Notes: generated by a model not told the origin, from the letters alone. A stretch of 64,000 nt of DNA from Aldehydirespirator sp965203575 (GCA_965203575.1 OZ241894.1:1736001-1800000); one strand, 5' to 3'; shown: positions 34,070-42,618, counted from the first letter of the stretch. A program made the numbers and translations.

Positions 34070-34459
34070 TCAGGTGCCGCCGCGGGAGATACCGGCGCGC
34101 TTGAGGACGGCGGCTGGAACACCCACCTCGCGCCATGCAGAGTAGGTGATCCCTTTCCGGCCGCTGTATGAGACGGCAACGTCCACAAAAGCGGTCTCGA
34201 GTTCGCTGATGTCAACTGTCTCGGTCGGTGCACTGAGAGCCCGCTCGAGGTCGATGCGCTCTTGAACCAGCTGAACTCGCCGGATCGGAGTTGCTGACTC
34301 GAGTGCCTCTCCGATTGCCTCTATCCGATTCTGCATGGACTCAGCAGTGCGCCTCCGGCCGGGGCGCGGCCGGTTCGACTCCAAAGCTTCAAGATAAGCG
34401 CTCACGGCCCTGTTCTCAGCCCGAGCCCTGGCATTGGCAGCCTTGTGTTCGTCTGACAT
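34070..34459 (-). CDS. Small conserved actinobacterial protein (129 aa)
   Basis: Function unknown. The first 55 residues are basic and helical (ANARARAENRAVSAYLEAL, then RPRPGRRRTAES). The last 45 residues contain AFVDVAVSYSGRKG, ITYSAWREVGVPAAVLKRAGI, an ending I associate with small uncharacterised actinobacterial proteins; the helix-turn-helix-like AWREVGVPAAVLKRAG suggests DNA binding. The start is ATG 34459 (MSDEHKAAN); another in-frame start 4 codons upstream is possible. It is convergent with purB, 6 bases from its stop. Base composition is somewhat lower in GC than the neighbours. Confidence 0.7.
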   Translation of the reverse strand: MSDEHKAANARARAENRAVSAYLEALESNRPRPGRRRTAESMQNRIEAIGEALESATPIRRVQLVQERIDLERALSAPTETVDISELETAFVDVAVSYSGRKGITYSAWREVGVPAAVLKRAGISRGGT

Positions 34460-34549
34460 TTGTCGTACCACTAGTCTGCTCCTTTTGCCGACAGTTCAAA
34501 GTAGTGGAATGCGGATGATAGCGTAGCTTTTTGGCATCCACAGGTCGCG

Positions 34550-34569
34550 TCAATAGGAATGACTATTGA
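34550..34569. promoter_or_regulatory. Inverted repeat before the malic enzyme gene
   Basis: TCAATAG at 34550-34556 and CTATTGA at 34563-34569 form a perfect 7-bp inverted repeat with a 6-base centre. The site overlaps a possible TTG start at 34566, which argues that translation begins downstream at TTG 34593. It is probably an operator; the regulator is unknown. Confidence 0.45.
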
Positions 34570-34592
34570 ACGCGAGCACAGAGGTAGTTGAT

Positions 34593-36023
34593 TTGGACAC
34601 ACCCACGCCTGCTTACTCGATCACGATCAAGGTGTCGCTGGGAAACCGCCCCGGGACGCTGGGCCGCTTCGCCACTGCCATCGGCGACGCGGGGGGCAAC
34701 ATCGCCGCCATCCCGGGCTTCGAGGCCAAGGGTCCGGTCATCATGCGGGAGATCGACGTTCTCGCCGAGTCCCCCGACCATGCCCGTCACATAGTCGCGG
34801 CTGTCAGCGACCTCGACGGCGTGACCGTGCTCGACTGGTGGGACCGCACGTTCCGGCTCCACGAGGTCGGAAAGATAGAGGTCAACGCCCTTTGCTCGGT
34901 GGGTGACGCCCACGATCTGGCCATGGCGTACACCCCGGGGGTGGCCCGTGTGTGCAATGCGATCCAGCGAGAGCCGATGCTGCGCCACACCCACACGATC
35001 GTCAAGAACATCGTCGCCATCGTCACCGACGGAACGGCCGTCCTCGGGTTGGGGGACATCGGTCCTGCTGCGGCTCTGCCCGTGATGGAAGGCAAGGCCC
35101 TGCTGTTCAAGGAGTTCGGCGGGGTCGATGCGTTTCCGGTGTGCCTCGACGTGACCACTCCCGATGAAGTTGTCGAGACCGTAGTACGCATGGCCCCTTC
35201 TTTCGGTGGGATCAATCTGGAGGACATAGCCGCGCCCGCTGCCTTCGAGATCGAAGACCGGCTCATCGAAGCGCTCGACATTCCTGTGTTTCACGATGAC
35301 CAGCACGGAACAGCCATCGTCACCATAGCCGCACTCCGGAACGCTCTAAGGATTGTCGACAAACAGATCGCCGACATCTCAGTTGTTGTCTCGGGAACGG
35401 GCGCGGCTGGTCTGGCGGTCGCAAAGATGCTCCATGATGCGGGAGTCGGTGAGATTGTCGGCGTTGACCGTGCCGGCGCTATCCATCCGGGCCGGAGCGA
35501 TCTGAACTTTGCCAAGCAGTGGTTCGTGCACAACAGCAATCCCGACGGAAAGACCGGGCCGCTCTCAGAAGTCATTGGAGGGGCGGATGTCTTCGTAGGT
35601 CTGTCGGCTCCAGGACTGCTCAGTGCGGATGATGTGCGCTCAATGGCATCCGATCCCATCGTCTTTGCGATGGCCAATCCCGATCCGGAGATACGCCCTG
35701 AGGAGGTCGACGGCCTGGCCGCGGTGATGGCCACCGGCCGGTCCGACTTTCCCAATCAGATCAACAACGTGCTGGCGTTTCCCGGAGTGTTCCGGGGGGC
35801 CCTGGATGCCGGCGCGACCTGCATCTCTGAACGGATGAAGGCTGTGGCCGCCAGAGCCATCGCTGAAGTGATCGATGACGAGGATCTGGACCCCAACTAC
35901 ATCGTGCCGTCAGTCTTTGATCGAAGGGTTGCCGCCCGGGTGGCGACCGATGTCGCAGCGTGTGCCGTCGCCGAGGGCTGCGTGCGTCCCGCCGCTCCGG
36001 CTGTCCCTTCCGACCTGCTCTGA
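34593..36023 (+). CDS. NAD(P)-dependent malic enzyme with N-terminal ACT domain
   Basis: Oxidatively decarboxylates malate to pyruvate. An N-terminal ACT domain (about residues 8-80; SITIKVSLGNRPGTLGRFA) probably senses an amino acid or other effector. The catalytic part follows: VGDAHDLAMAYTPGVARVC, TDGTAVLGLGDIGP, metal site FHDDQHGTAIV, dinucleotide fold VVSGTGAAGLAVAKML, and NPDPEIRPEE. NAD use is usual for this class; cofactor choice is not certain from sequence. TTG 34593 has AGAGG about 8 bases upstream; TTG 34566 would fall inside an inverted repeat. Length is 476 residues. Confidence 0.9.
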   Translation: MDTPTPAYSITIKVSLGNRPGTLGRFATAIGDAGGNIAAIPGFEAKGPVIMREIDVLAESPDHARHIVAAVSDLDGVTVLDWWDRTFRLHEVGKIEVNALCSVGDAHDLAMAYTPGVARVCNAIQREPMLRHTHTIVKNIVAIVTDGTAVLGLGDIGPAAALPVMEGKALLFKEFGGVDAFPVCLDVTTPDEVVETVVRMAPSFGGINLEDIAAPAAFEIEDRLIEALDIPVFHDDQHGTAIVTIAALRNALRIVDKQIADISVVVSGTGAAGLAVAKMLHDAGVGEIVGVDRAGAIHPGRSDLNFAKQWFVHNSNPDGKTGPLSEVIGGADVFVGLSAPGLLSADDVRSMASDPIVFAMANPDPEIRPEEVDGLAAVMATGRSDFPNQINNVLAFPGVFRGALDAGATCISERMKAVAARAIAEVIDDEDLDPNYIVPSVFDRRVAARVATDVAACAVAEGCVRPAAPAVPSDLL

Positions 36024-36037
36024 GTGAGAGGTCGGGG

Positions 36038-37891
36038 CTAGAGCCCGAGGCGGCTGACGTCGCGCACCGCGCCCTTGTCGGCAGACGTGGCCATGGCCGC
36101 GTAGGCCTTCAGCGCGGCTGAGACCTGGCGCCGGCGGATACCGGGGCTCCAGCCTCCCTCGCGCTGGTCCTCGGCGGCTCGCCGGCGTTCGAGTTCCGCG
36201 CCGTCCACCCTGAGGTTCACGGTGCGGTTCGGAATGTCGATGTCGATGATGTCGCCGTCTCGGATCAGCGCTATCGCTCCGCCCTCGGCCGCCTCGGGCG
36301 ACGCGTGGCCGATCGACAGGCCCGACGTCCCGCCCGAGAACCGGCCGTCGGTGAACAGCGCGCACTGCTTGCCCAGCCCGCGGGCCTTGATGTACGACGT
36401 CGGGTAGAGCATCTCCTGCATGCCGGGGCCGCCCCGGGGCCCCTCGTAACGCACGACCACCACGTCGCCGGCTTCTATCCCGTGCTCTTCGTCGAGGATC
36501 CCGTCACACGCCTCGTCCTGGCTCTCGAACACCCTCGCCGGCCCTGCGAACCGCAGGATCGACTCGTCCACGCCGGCGGTCTTGACGATGCAGCCGTCGA
36601 CCGCGATATTGCCGTAGAGCACGGCCAGCCCGCCGTCGGCGTTGTAGGGGTTGGCCACCGAGCGGATGCAGCCGTTGTCGCGGTCGGTGTCGAGCGTCGG
36701 CCATCTGGTGGACTGGCTGAACGCCTCCTGGGTGGGGATGCCGGCCGGTCCAGCCCGGAAGAACTCGACCACCTCGCTGGACGGGCCCCGCATCACGTCC
36801 CACACCTCGAGCGCGTCGGCCAGCGTGGCGGAGTGCACCGTCGAGACCGACGTGTCGAGCAGCCCGCCCCGGTCGAGCTCGCCGAGGATGCCCATGATGC
36901 CCCCGGCCCGGTGCACGTCCTCCACATGGAACTGGTTGGTGGACGGGGCCACCTTGCAGATGTTGGGGGTGCTGCGGCTGAGCCTGTCGATGTCGGCCAT
37001 GGTGAAGTCCACCTCGCCCTCGCGGGCCGCGGCCAGGATGTGGAGCACGGTGTTGGTGGAGCCGCCCATGGCGATGTCGAGGCGCATGGCGTTCTCGAAG
37101 GCGGTCTTGGTGGCGACAGAGCGGGGCAGGACCGAATCGTCGTCCTTCTCGTAGCGGCGGCGGGCCAGATCGACCACCCGCCGGCCCGCCTCCAGGAACA
37201 GCTCCCGGCGGTCGGAGTGGGTGGCCAGCACCGTGCCGTTGCCGGGCAGCGACAGCCCGAGCGCCTCAGTGAGGCAGTTCATGGAGTTGGCTGTGAACAT
37301 GCCCGAGCAGGACCCGCAGGTGGGGCAGGCCGAGCGCTCCATCTCCAGGAGGTCCTCGTCGCTGACCGAGGAGTCGCCGGCGGAGATCATGGGGTTGATC
37401 AGGTCGAGCTTCACGCTCACCCCGGCCAGCTTGGTCTTGCCCGCCTCCATCGGCCCGCCCGACACGAACACGGTCGGGACGTTGAGCCGCATGGCCGCGA
37501 TCAGCATGCCCGGGGTGATCTTGTCGCAATTGGAGATGCACACCAGCGCGTCGGCGCAGTGGGCGTTCACCATGTATTCGACCGAGTCGGCGATGAGGTC
37601 CCGGCTGGGGAGGCTGTAGAGCATCCCGTCGTGGCCCATGGCGATGCCGTCGTCCACCGCGATGGTGTTGAACTCCTTGGCCACCCCGCCCGCGGCCGCG
37701 ATCTCGTCGGCCACCAGCTTGCCGAGGTTGCGCAGGTGCACGTGGCCGGGCACGAACTGGGTGAAGGAGTTGGACACCGCGACGATGGGCTTGCTGAAGT
37801 CGTCGTCGGTCATGCCGGTGGCCCGCCACAGGGCGCGGGCACCGGCCTGGTTCCGGCCCTGGGTAGTGGTGTGCGATCTGAGCTGCCCCAT
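36038..37891 (-). CDS. ilvD: Dihydroxy-acid dehydratase
   Basis: Dehydrates 2,3-dihydroxy-3-methyl(iso)valerate in branched-chain amino acid synthesis. It is an Fe-S enzyme: cluster cysteines are visible in CISNCDKITPGML and CPTCGSCSGMFTANSMNCL. N-terminus MGQLRSHTTTQGRNQAGARALW and C-terminal TDGRFSGGTSGLSIGH are typical. Length is 617 residues. It is convergent with the malic enzyme. The upstream 215 bases contain a long imperfect palindrome (37943-38010). Confidence 0.96.
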   Translation of the reverse strand: MGQLRSHTTTQGRNQAGARALWRATGMTDDDFSKPIVAVSNSFTQFVPGHVHLRNLGKLVADEIAAAGGVAKEFNTIAVDDGIAMGHDGMLYSLPSRDLIADSVEYMVNAHCADALVCISNCDKITPGMLIAAMRLNVPTVFVSGGPMEAGKTKLAGVSVKLDLINPMISAGDSSVSDEDLLEMERSACPTCGSCSGMFTANSMNCLTEALGLSLPGNGTVLATHSDRRELFLEAGRRVVDLARRRYEKDDDSVLPRSVATKTAFENAMRLDIAMGGSTNTVLHILAAAREGEVDFTMADIDRLSRSTPNICKVAPSTNQFHVEDVHRAGGIMGILGELDRGGLLDTSVSTVHSATLADALEVWDVMRGPSSEVVEFFRAGPAGIPTQEAFSQSTRWPTLDTDRDNGCIRSVANPYNADGGLAVLYGNIAVDGCIVKTAGVDESILRFAGPARVFESQDEACDGILDEEHGIEAGDVVVVRYEGPRGGPGMQEMLYPTSYIKARGLGKQCALFTDGRFSGGTSGLSIGHASPEAAEGGAIALIRDGDIIDIDIPNRTVNLRVDGAELERRRAAEDQREGGWSPGIRRRQVSAALKAYAAMATSADKGAVRDVSRLGL

Positions 37892-37942
37892 GGATCAAGA
37901 CTACCGAACTCTGCTGTGGTGCGTCCCGGTGGAGACTGCCCG

Positions 37943-38010
37943 GCGGGCGCTGCCGGCATTCGCTTGCTCGCACGGGCTTCGCCCTACTCGCTCGCAAGTC
38001 GAACGCCCGC
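37943..38010. repeat. 68-bp extended imperfect palindrome
   Basis: Nested arms GCGGGCG/CGCCCGC (37943-37949 with 38004-38010), then CTTGC/GCAAG, then GGGC-TTC-GCCC (37974-37984) give one long hairpin. It lies between the divergent ilvD and retropepsin-like genes, so it is not a terminator for convergent genes. It could be an extragenic palindromic repeat or a structured leader element. No second copy is seen in the window. Confidence 0.55.
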
Positions 38011-38106
38011 ATCCCCCGCCTCGCCGTCGCAGTCCTGCCGGTGGTTGCAATGCTTGGCGGTTTGAGGTAACTTGAAATATATGGAAAAGAGTTAGAGAGA
38101 GGTGGA

Positions 38107-38460
38107 ATGGGGACTTTTGAATGGCCGTTGCGGCTTGAGACTATGGACGGTCGTGGCTCGCTGGAACTGGAGGCGCTGGTGGACACCGGCTCGACTTTCA
38201 CAGTCGTCGCCGCGGACCGGCTCCGGGAGCTGGGAGTGTCGCCCTTCGAGAAGGTGCACCTCGAGCTGGCCGACGGGCGGCGCGACTTCTACGACATCGG
38301 CCGGGCCATGGCCACCATCGACGGACGCACCGAGGCGACCCTGGTCGTCTTCGGGGAGGACGGTGCGCTCGCACTGCTGGGCGCCTACACGCTCGAGGGG
38401 CTGCGGCTGCAAGTAGACCCGGTTCACCGTCAGTTGGTCCCACTGAGAGGCCGGGCCTGA
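38107..38460 (+). CDS. Retropepsin-like (clan AA) aspartic protease domain protein
   Basis: A 117-residue single-domain protein. ALEALVDTGSTFTVVA has the DTG motif of clan AA aspartic proteases, and LLGAYTLEGL is the later hydrophobic-Gly motif of retropepsin-like domains. Such proteins must dimerise to form one active site. No signal peptide is present. The ATG has a purine-rich site AGAGAGAGG upstream. The substrate is unknown; stand-alone copies exist in bacteria with no assigned role. The preceding region holds only the palindrome and a tiny 4-codon frame. Confidence 0.75.
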   Translation: MGTFEWPLRLETMDGRGSLELEALVDTGSTFTVVAADRLRELGVSPFEKVHLELADGRRDFYDIGRAMATIDGRTEATLVVFGEDGALALLGAYTLEGLRLQVDPVHRQLVPLRGRA

Positions 38461-38476
38461 GCGGGCTACAGCAGGC

Positions 38477-40654
38477 TCAGTTCCTCCAGCTCGGGCTTGA
38501 AGCCGATGCCGTGCCCATCGACTCGTAGTGTCGAGACCCGTCCGCTGTCGGCGAGTTGGCCCGTGCCTTGAGGCCCAGCAGGGCCGCGCCGACGACGCCG
38601 CTGTCGGCACCGTGGGCCGCCACGACCGTGGTGGGCGGAGTGCGCAGCGGCTTGAGCAGCGACGACAGGCGCGGCTCGAGCGCATCTAGCAGCTTGTGGT
38701 TGGCCTTGGAGACGCCGCCGCCGATCACGACGATCTGGGGATCTTGAAGGCAGATCGCGGAGGCGATCGCTCGGGCCAGCGCGTCCATGGCCGCGGACCA
38801 GACGCTGGCCGCGGCGGGATCGTGCTTAGTCGAGGCTGCGATCTGCTCGGCGGTGAGCGACCTGCCGGTCTGTCGTTCGTACGCGTCGGCGATCCCCCGG
38901 GCGGATGCGGCCGCCTCCAACCACTCCTGGCCCTCTAGGGGCAGGAAGCCCATCTCGCCGGCCAGGCCGGCGGAGCCGCGGTCCGTGCCGGCTTGTGTGA
39001 ATAGGCGGCAGGCGATTCCGGTGCCGACCGACACGTAGAGCATCGATCCGGCGCCGAGGCCAGCGCCCGCCTCCCATTCCGCCAGCGCCGCGGCGTACAC
39101 ATCGTGGTCGAAGGCCATGGGGATCCCCAGGTCGTCACCGATCCCGCCGATGATGTCCACTTCCCGCCAATCGAGGCTGGCGGAGCGGACCACGGTCCCG
39201 GTCTTGGGGTCCACGATGCCGGCGCAGGCCACGCCTATGCCGCCAATGTCGGCATCACTCGAACCGGCCAGGTCCTTGATCACGGACCGTACTGCGGCGA
39301 TCACCTCCGACGGCGCTCTGTTCAACCCTGTCGCGCCGTAATGGAGGGGTCCGAGTTCCATACCGGTCAGGAGAGCGGCCTTGAAGGTCGTGCCCCCGAT
39401 ATCGATGCCGATGGCGGCCGCCGCGTCGAATTGCGCCGAGGTGCTGCGTCCGGCTGGTTCGCAGCTTCCGGCGCCGTCAGTTCTGTCGCGACCTGCAGCT
39501 GCGCCGACGACTGTCGATCGGGCGCGGCGCCGGTATAGGACGGCTCCCTCGACCATCGTGACCACTGGGGAGAGGTCCGAATCCACGATGGTCAGGTCGG
39601 CTCGTGCGCCCGGTTCGAGCCTGCCGCGGTCGGCGTCGCCGAGCAGATCGGCCTGGTTGCCGGAGGTGACCGCGGCCAGCTCATCCCAGGTGGCTCCGGT
39701 GGCGTCCCGGAAACGGCGAGCCGCAGCGTCCATTGAGACCAGAGATCCGGCGATGCGGCCGTCGTCGTTCAGCGGGACGGCGCCGCATTGAACAGCGACA
39801 TCGCCCAGGCGGTGCGTTCCCTCGGGGGCGTCGAGCCCGGCCATGGCGTCGGTGATCAGGCAGATCCGATCCGGCCCGGCCAGACGCCAGACGAGCCGGA
39901 TCGCGTCGTCGGCCAGGTGGTGGCCGTCGGCGATCACAGTGATGCGGGCGGTGGGGTGCAGCAGGGCTGTGCCCACGGCGCCGAGCTCCCTGTGGTGCAT
40001 CGGGGCCATCCCGTTGAAGAGGTGGGTGAACGCGGTCGCGCCCGACCGGAGCGCGTCGGCCGTTTGGGCAGCGGTGGCTCCTGTGTGCCCGAGTGAGACG
40101 GTGATTCCCGCGGCCGCGAGCCGCTCGATGGAGGGTGCCGCGTTGGGCAGTTCTGGCGCGAGGGTGACGAGGGAGACGATGCCTGCTGAGGCCACGAGTT
40201 CTTCCGTCACGTCGGCTGTGTCATCGACAAGCGCCCCGACCGGGTGGACTCCTGCCCGGTTCGGCAACAGCGCCGGACCCTCCACATGGAGACCGAGGGG
40301 CACCGCGCCCGCGTAGCCGGCAGGCTGTGCTGCCATTGCCCGGTAGGCGGCTTGCCGTTGGCGGGCGGGAGAGGTGATGACGGTCGGCAGGAAGGCGGTC
40401 ACGCCGTGGTGCGGCAGCTGCTCGCCGATCGGCCACATCGACTCCGGCGCGGACGTGATGTCATGGCCGAAGGCGCCGTTGATCTGGAGGTCTATGAACC
40501 CGGGAAGGGCGATGTGCGGCCTCAGGTCTAGGTCCACTTCCGGCGAGCCGGAGTCGCGGTGGAACTGGACCGCGCTGACGCGCCCGGCCTCGATGGCGAT
40601 GCGGCCGGGGTACAGGCCGCCCCGGCCGTTGGGCACCAGCGCGGCGACTTGCAT
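38477..40654 (-). CDS. Fused N-acetylhexosamine-6-phosphate deacetylase and ROK sugar kinase
   Basis: A 725-residue protein with two enzymes in one chain. Residues 1-375 match NagA/AgaA deacetylases: GLHVEGPALLPNRAG (metal Glu125), SLGHTGATA (His190), THLFNGMAPMHHR (His211) and the catalytic Asp in LITDAMAG (269). A linker of about 40 residues leads to a ROK kinase (about 414-700): AIGIDIGGTTFKAALL, FDHDVYAAAL (catalytic Asp518), VSVGTGIACR. The ROK zinc motif (His plus CxCGxxGC) is absent: GEMGFLPLEGQEWLEA skips it. The kinase would phosphorylate the N-acetylated sugar and the deacetylase then remove acetate. The aldolase gene ends 21 bases upstream on the same strand. Confidence 0.88.
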   Translation of the reverse strand: MQVAALVPNGRGGLYPGRIAIEAGRVSAVQFHRDSGSPEVDLDLRPHIALPGFIDLQINGAFGHDITSAPESMWPIGEQLPHHGVTAFLPTVITSPARQRQAAYRAMAAQPAGYAGAVPLGLHVEGPALLPNRAGVHPVGALVDDTADVTEELVASAGIVSLVTLAPELPNAAPSIERLAAAGITVSLGHTGATAAQTADALRSGATAFTHLFNGMAPMHHRELGAVGTALLHPTARITVIADGHHLADDAIRLVWRLAGPDRICLITDAMAGLDAPEGTHRLGDVAVQCGAVPLNDDGRIAGSLVSMDAAARRFRDATGATWDELAAVTSGNQADLLGDADRGRLEPGARADLTIVDSDLSPVVTMVEGAVLYRRRARSTVVGAAAGRDRTDGAGSCEPAGRSTSAQFDAAAAIGIDIGGTTFKAALLTGMELGPLHYGATGLNRAPSEVIAAVRSVIKDLAGSSDADIGGIGVACAGIVDPKTGTVVRSASLDWREVDIIGGIGDDLGIPMAFDHDVYAAALAEWEAGAGLGAGSMLYVSVGTGIACRLFTQAGTDRGSAGLAGEMGFLPLEGQEWLEAAASARGIADAYERQTGRSLTAEQIAASTKHDPAAASVWSAAMDALARAIASAICLQDPQIVVIGGGVSKANHKLLDALEPRLSSLLKPLRTPPTTVVAAHGADSGVVGAALLGLKARANSPTADGSRHYESMGTASASSPSWRN

Positions 40655-40675
40655 GCTTCGTGGGCCTCGATCCGA

Positions 40676-41635
40676 TCAGGCGGTGGGCTTCGTGGGCGCC
40701 CAGTCTGGCGCAACCGGCGCGGGAGTCCCAGCCATCGAGCAGAAGGCGTCGACCACAGCGAGGAATCGCTCTCCTATGGCGTTGCACGTCACGTCCGCGC
40801 CGGCTTCGCCCCGTGAGCGGGCCGCGATCGGCGGCCACCAGATAGAGCGCCCGACCGCGAAGCCGCCGAAGCGCTCGCTGACTGTGCTGCACGAGAACAG
40901 TCGCCGCAGATCGGAGATGTCGGCCCCCCCGCCCAGCACGAGTATGGACGCGTCCGAACGGCTGGTCTGCACCATCGAGGCCAAGCCCGCGGCGGCATCC
41001 ATGTCCGGGTGCCCCTCGACCTTCCAGAGCGCGGGCGCCAGGCCCGATCCCAGGATCTCGCCGGCCGCGTCCACTTGGGCGCGGGGCATGCGGACCTCCT
41101 GCCAGACCCGGACCGCCTCGGCGCCCGCGGCATCGCTCGCATCGTTCACGATCAGCAGTTCCAGCAGCAGTTGCGTTCCTGCATCGGCGATCACCGCGTC
41201 GAGCGCACCGAGCGTGTCCAGTTGGCGGCGTCTGGCGGACAGGGTGTCGTTGGGCCGCCAGCGAATCAGCACCTTGCCGTAGTGGGCTGCCGCCGATCGC
41301 AGCTCGCTCCGGAGAGTGTCGTCGTCCGCGTCGGCTCGCAGATCAGCTCGGCCGGAGGCCTCCAGGGCGATGGCCACCGAGACACCGGCCGCCTTGGCGC
41401 GGTCGACGATGTCCGGGTGTCCCCGGTCGATCAGGATCCCGACCGATGTAGGATCGTCGAAGCGGGGCAGAACCGTTTCGACACCTTGCCAGATCAGCTG
41501 CTTGACCGAGTCTCGTCCGGTGGCCCCGCCCTCGCGGCCGATACCGGCCAGGGCACGGTCGAGGCTCCCGCGATGATCGAATGCCACAACGTAGCTCGGC
41601 GGACACAGGGTCCGGGAGTGATCGATTATGCTCAT
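40676..41635 (-). CDS. DUF2090-type sugar-phosphate aldolase
   Basis: A 319-residue TIM-barrel-like protein of the DUF2090 group, the domain that forms the C-terminal aldolase half of some IolC proteins. Visible landmarks: YVVAFDHRGSL, VGILIDRGHPDI, VLIRWRPND, LLELLIVND, ILGSGLAPALWKVEG, ILVLGGGAD and FGGFAVGRSIWWPP. The conserved Lys in LWKVEG is a candidate Schiff-base residue (class I aldolase). Neighbouring PfkB kinase and SIS isomerase suggest it splits a ketohexose 1,6-bisphosphate (tagatose or fructose form) into triose phosphates; this is inference. It is divergent from pfkB and followed by the NagA-ROK gene. Confidence 0.75.
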   Translation of the reverse strand: MSIIDHSRTLCPPSYVVAFDHRGSLDRALAGIGREGGATGRDSVKQLIWQGVETVLPRFDDPTSVGILIDRGHPDIVDRAKAAGVSVAIALEASGRADLRADADDDTLRSELRSAAAHYGKVLIRWRPNDTLSARRRQLDTLGALDAVIADAGTQLLLELLIVNDASDAAGAEAVRVWQEVRMPRAQVDAAGEILGSGLAPALWKVEGHPDMDAAAGLASMVQTSRSDASILVLGGGADISDLRRLFSCSTVSERFGGFAVGRSIWWPPIAARSRGEAGADVTCNAIGERFLAVVDAFCSMAGTPAPVAPDWAPTKPTA

Positions 41636-41657
41636 ATTGGTGCGAATCGTATCGATC
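41620..41657. promoter_or_regulatory. Inverted repeat in the divergent aldolase/pfkB control region
   Basis: GATCGAT (41620-41626) and ATCGATC (41651-41657) form a 7-bp inverted repeat with a 24-base centre. It spans the 38-base gap between the divergent start codons and enters the first codons of the aldolase. The same centre length occurs in the repeat near 43513. It may be bound by the DeoR-family regulator; this is inference. Confidence 0.3.
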
Positions 41658-41673
41658 GAGCCGACCCGAGGCT

Positions 41674-42606
41674 ATGCGGTTGGTGTGCGTCTGCCCTAGC
41701 CCCGCCCTGGACCACACCATGGTGGTGCCGAGTCTCACCGGCGATGAGACCGTTCGGGCTTCGATGAGCGTGACCAAGGCCGGCGGAAAGGGAGTGAACG
41801 TGGCCAGGTTCGCGTCAGGCTTCGGTGCGGAGGCGGCCGTCGTCACGCTGTTGGGCGAGTATGGCGCCGACCTGGTCTCGACGCTTGCGAGCCGCGAGGG
41901 GCTCGAAGTCGCCGCGGTGACCGCACCTGGGGTAGCGACGAGGATCTGTCCCGTGCTGGTGTCCACCGGTGGTGGCTGCGTCCTTCCGCTGGCCGATCCT
42001 GCCCCGAGAGTCGACGAAGCCACATGGTCGGCGTTCCTGAGCCTCGCGGCGAGGGTCGCGGCCGGTGCCGACGTGGTCGCCGTCTCGGGCAGCTTTCCTC
42101 GGGTCGACGGCATCGATGCGGTGCGGTCCCTGCTCGACGCGCTCGGATCGGCTGCTCCGCGGTGGGTGGACACCTCCGGCCGGGCTCTGGTCTCGGCGGC
42201 CGCCGTCGAGGGGGTGGCTCTCAAGGTCAACGTGGCCGAGGCAGGCAAGCTGCTGGGCTGGGAGGACCGCGACGCAGGCTCGGCGCTCGACCGGGCTGTT
42301 GCGGCCGCGGCAGCTCTGGGGTCCGGCCGCGATGTGGTGGTGACAGCGGGAGGCGCGGGAGCCGCGTCCTCGACTGCGGCCGGGCTGCGAACCCGGGCGG
42401 CACCAGCGGTGGGGGCGGTCAACCCGACCGCGAGCGGCGACGCCTTGCTGGCCGCGTACCTCTGCGCGGGTCAGATGGGTCTGGAGGCCATCAAGGATCC
42501 GCTGCTGGCCGGGGTCCTGGCGGGAGCCGTGAATGCCTGCTCGTGGTGGCCTGAGGCGCCGGCGGCCGCTGTCCTGGATCTCCTTGCCCGCGTCGAGGTC
42601 GGCTGA
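41674..42606 (+). CDS. PfkB-family phosphofructo/tagatose kinase
   Basis: A 310-residue ribokinase-fold kinase. MRLVCVCPSPALDHTMVV and KAGGKGVNVARFASGFG resemble 1-phosphofructokinase/tagatose-6-phosphate kinase (LacC/FruK type). The C-terminal anion-hole motif is NPTASGDALLAAY with the catalytic Asp; NPTxSGD is closer to LacC than to sugar kinases with DTTGAGD. In this locus it most likely phosphorylates tagatose-6-phosphate or fructose-6-phosphate at C1, feeding the divergent aldolase. The start is ATG 41674; upstream codons in frame overlap the divergent promoter. The DeoR gene is convergent, 12 bases beyond its stop. Confidence 0.83.
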   Translation: MRLVCVCPSPALDHTMVVPSLTGDETVRASMSVTKAGGKGVNVARFASGFGAEAAVVTLLGEYGADLVSTLASREGLEVAAVTAPGVATRICPVLVSTGGGCVLPLADPAPRVDEATWSAFLSLAARVAAGADVVAVSGSFPRVDGIDAVRSLLDALGSAAPRWVDTSGRALVSAAAVEGVALKVNVAEAGKLLGWEDRDAGSALDRAVAAAAALGSGRDVVVTAGGAGAASSTAAGLRTRAAPAVGAVNPTASGDALLAAYLCAGQMGLEAIKDPLLAGVLAGAVNACSWWPEAPAAAVLDLLARVEVG

Positions 42607-42618
42607 ACGGTTACGGCG

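Noticed and set aside
34566..34592. TTG 34566 as start of the malic enzyme
   Set aside because: It lies inside a perfect inverted repeat and lacks a ribosome-binding site, while TTG 34593 has AGAGG at good spacing.
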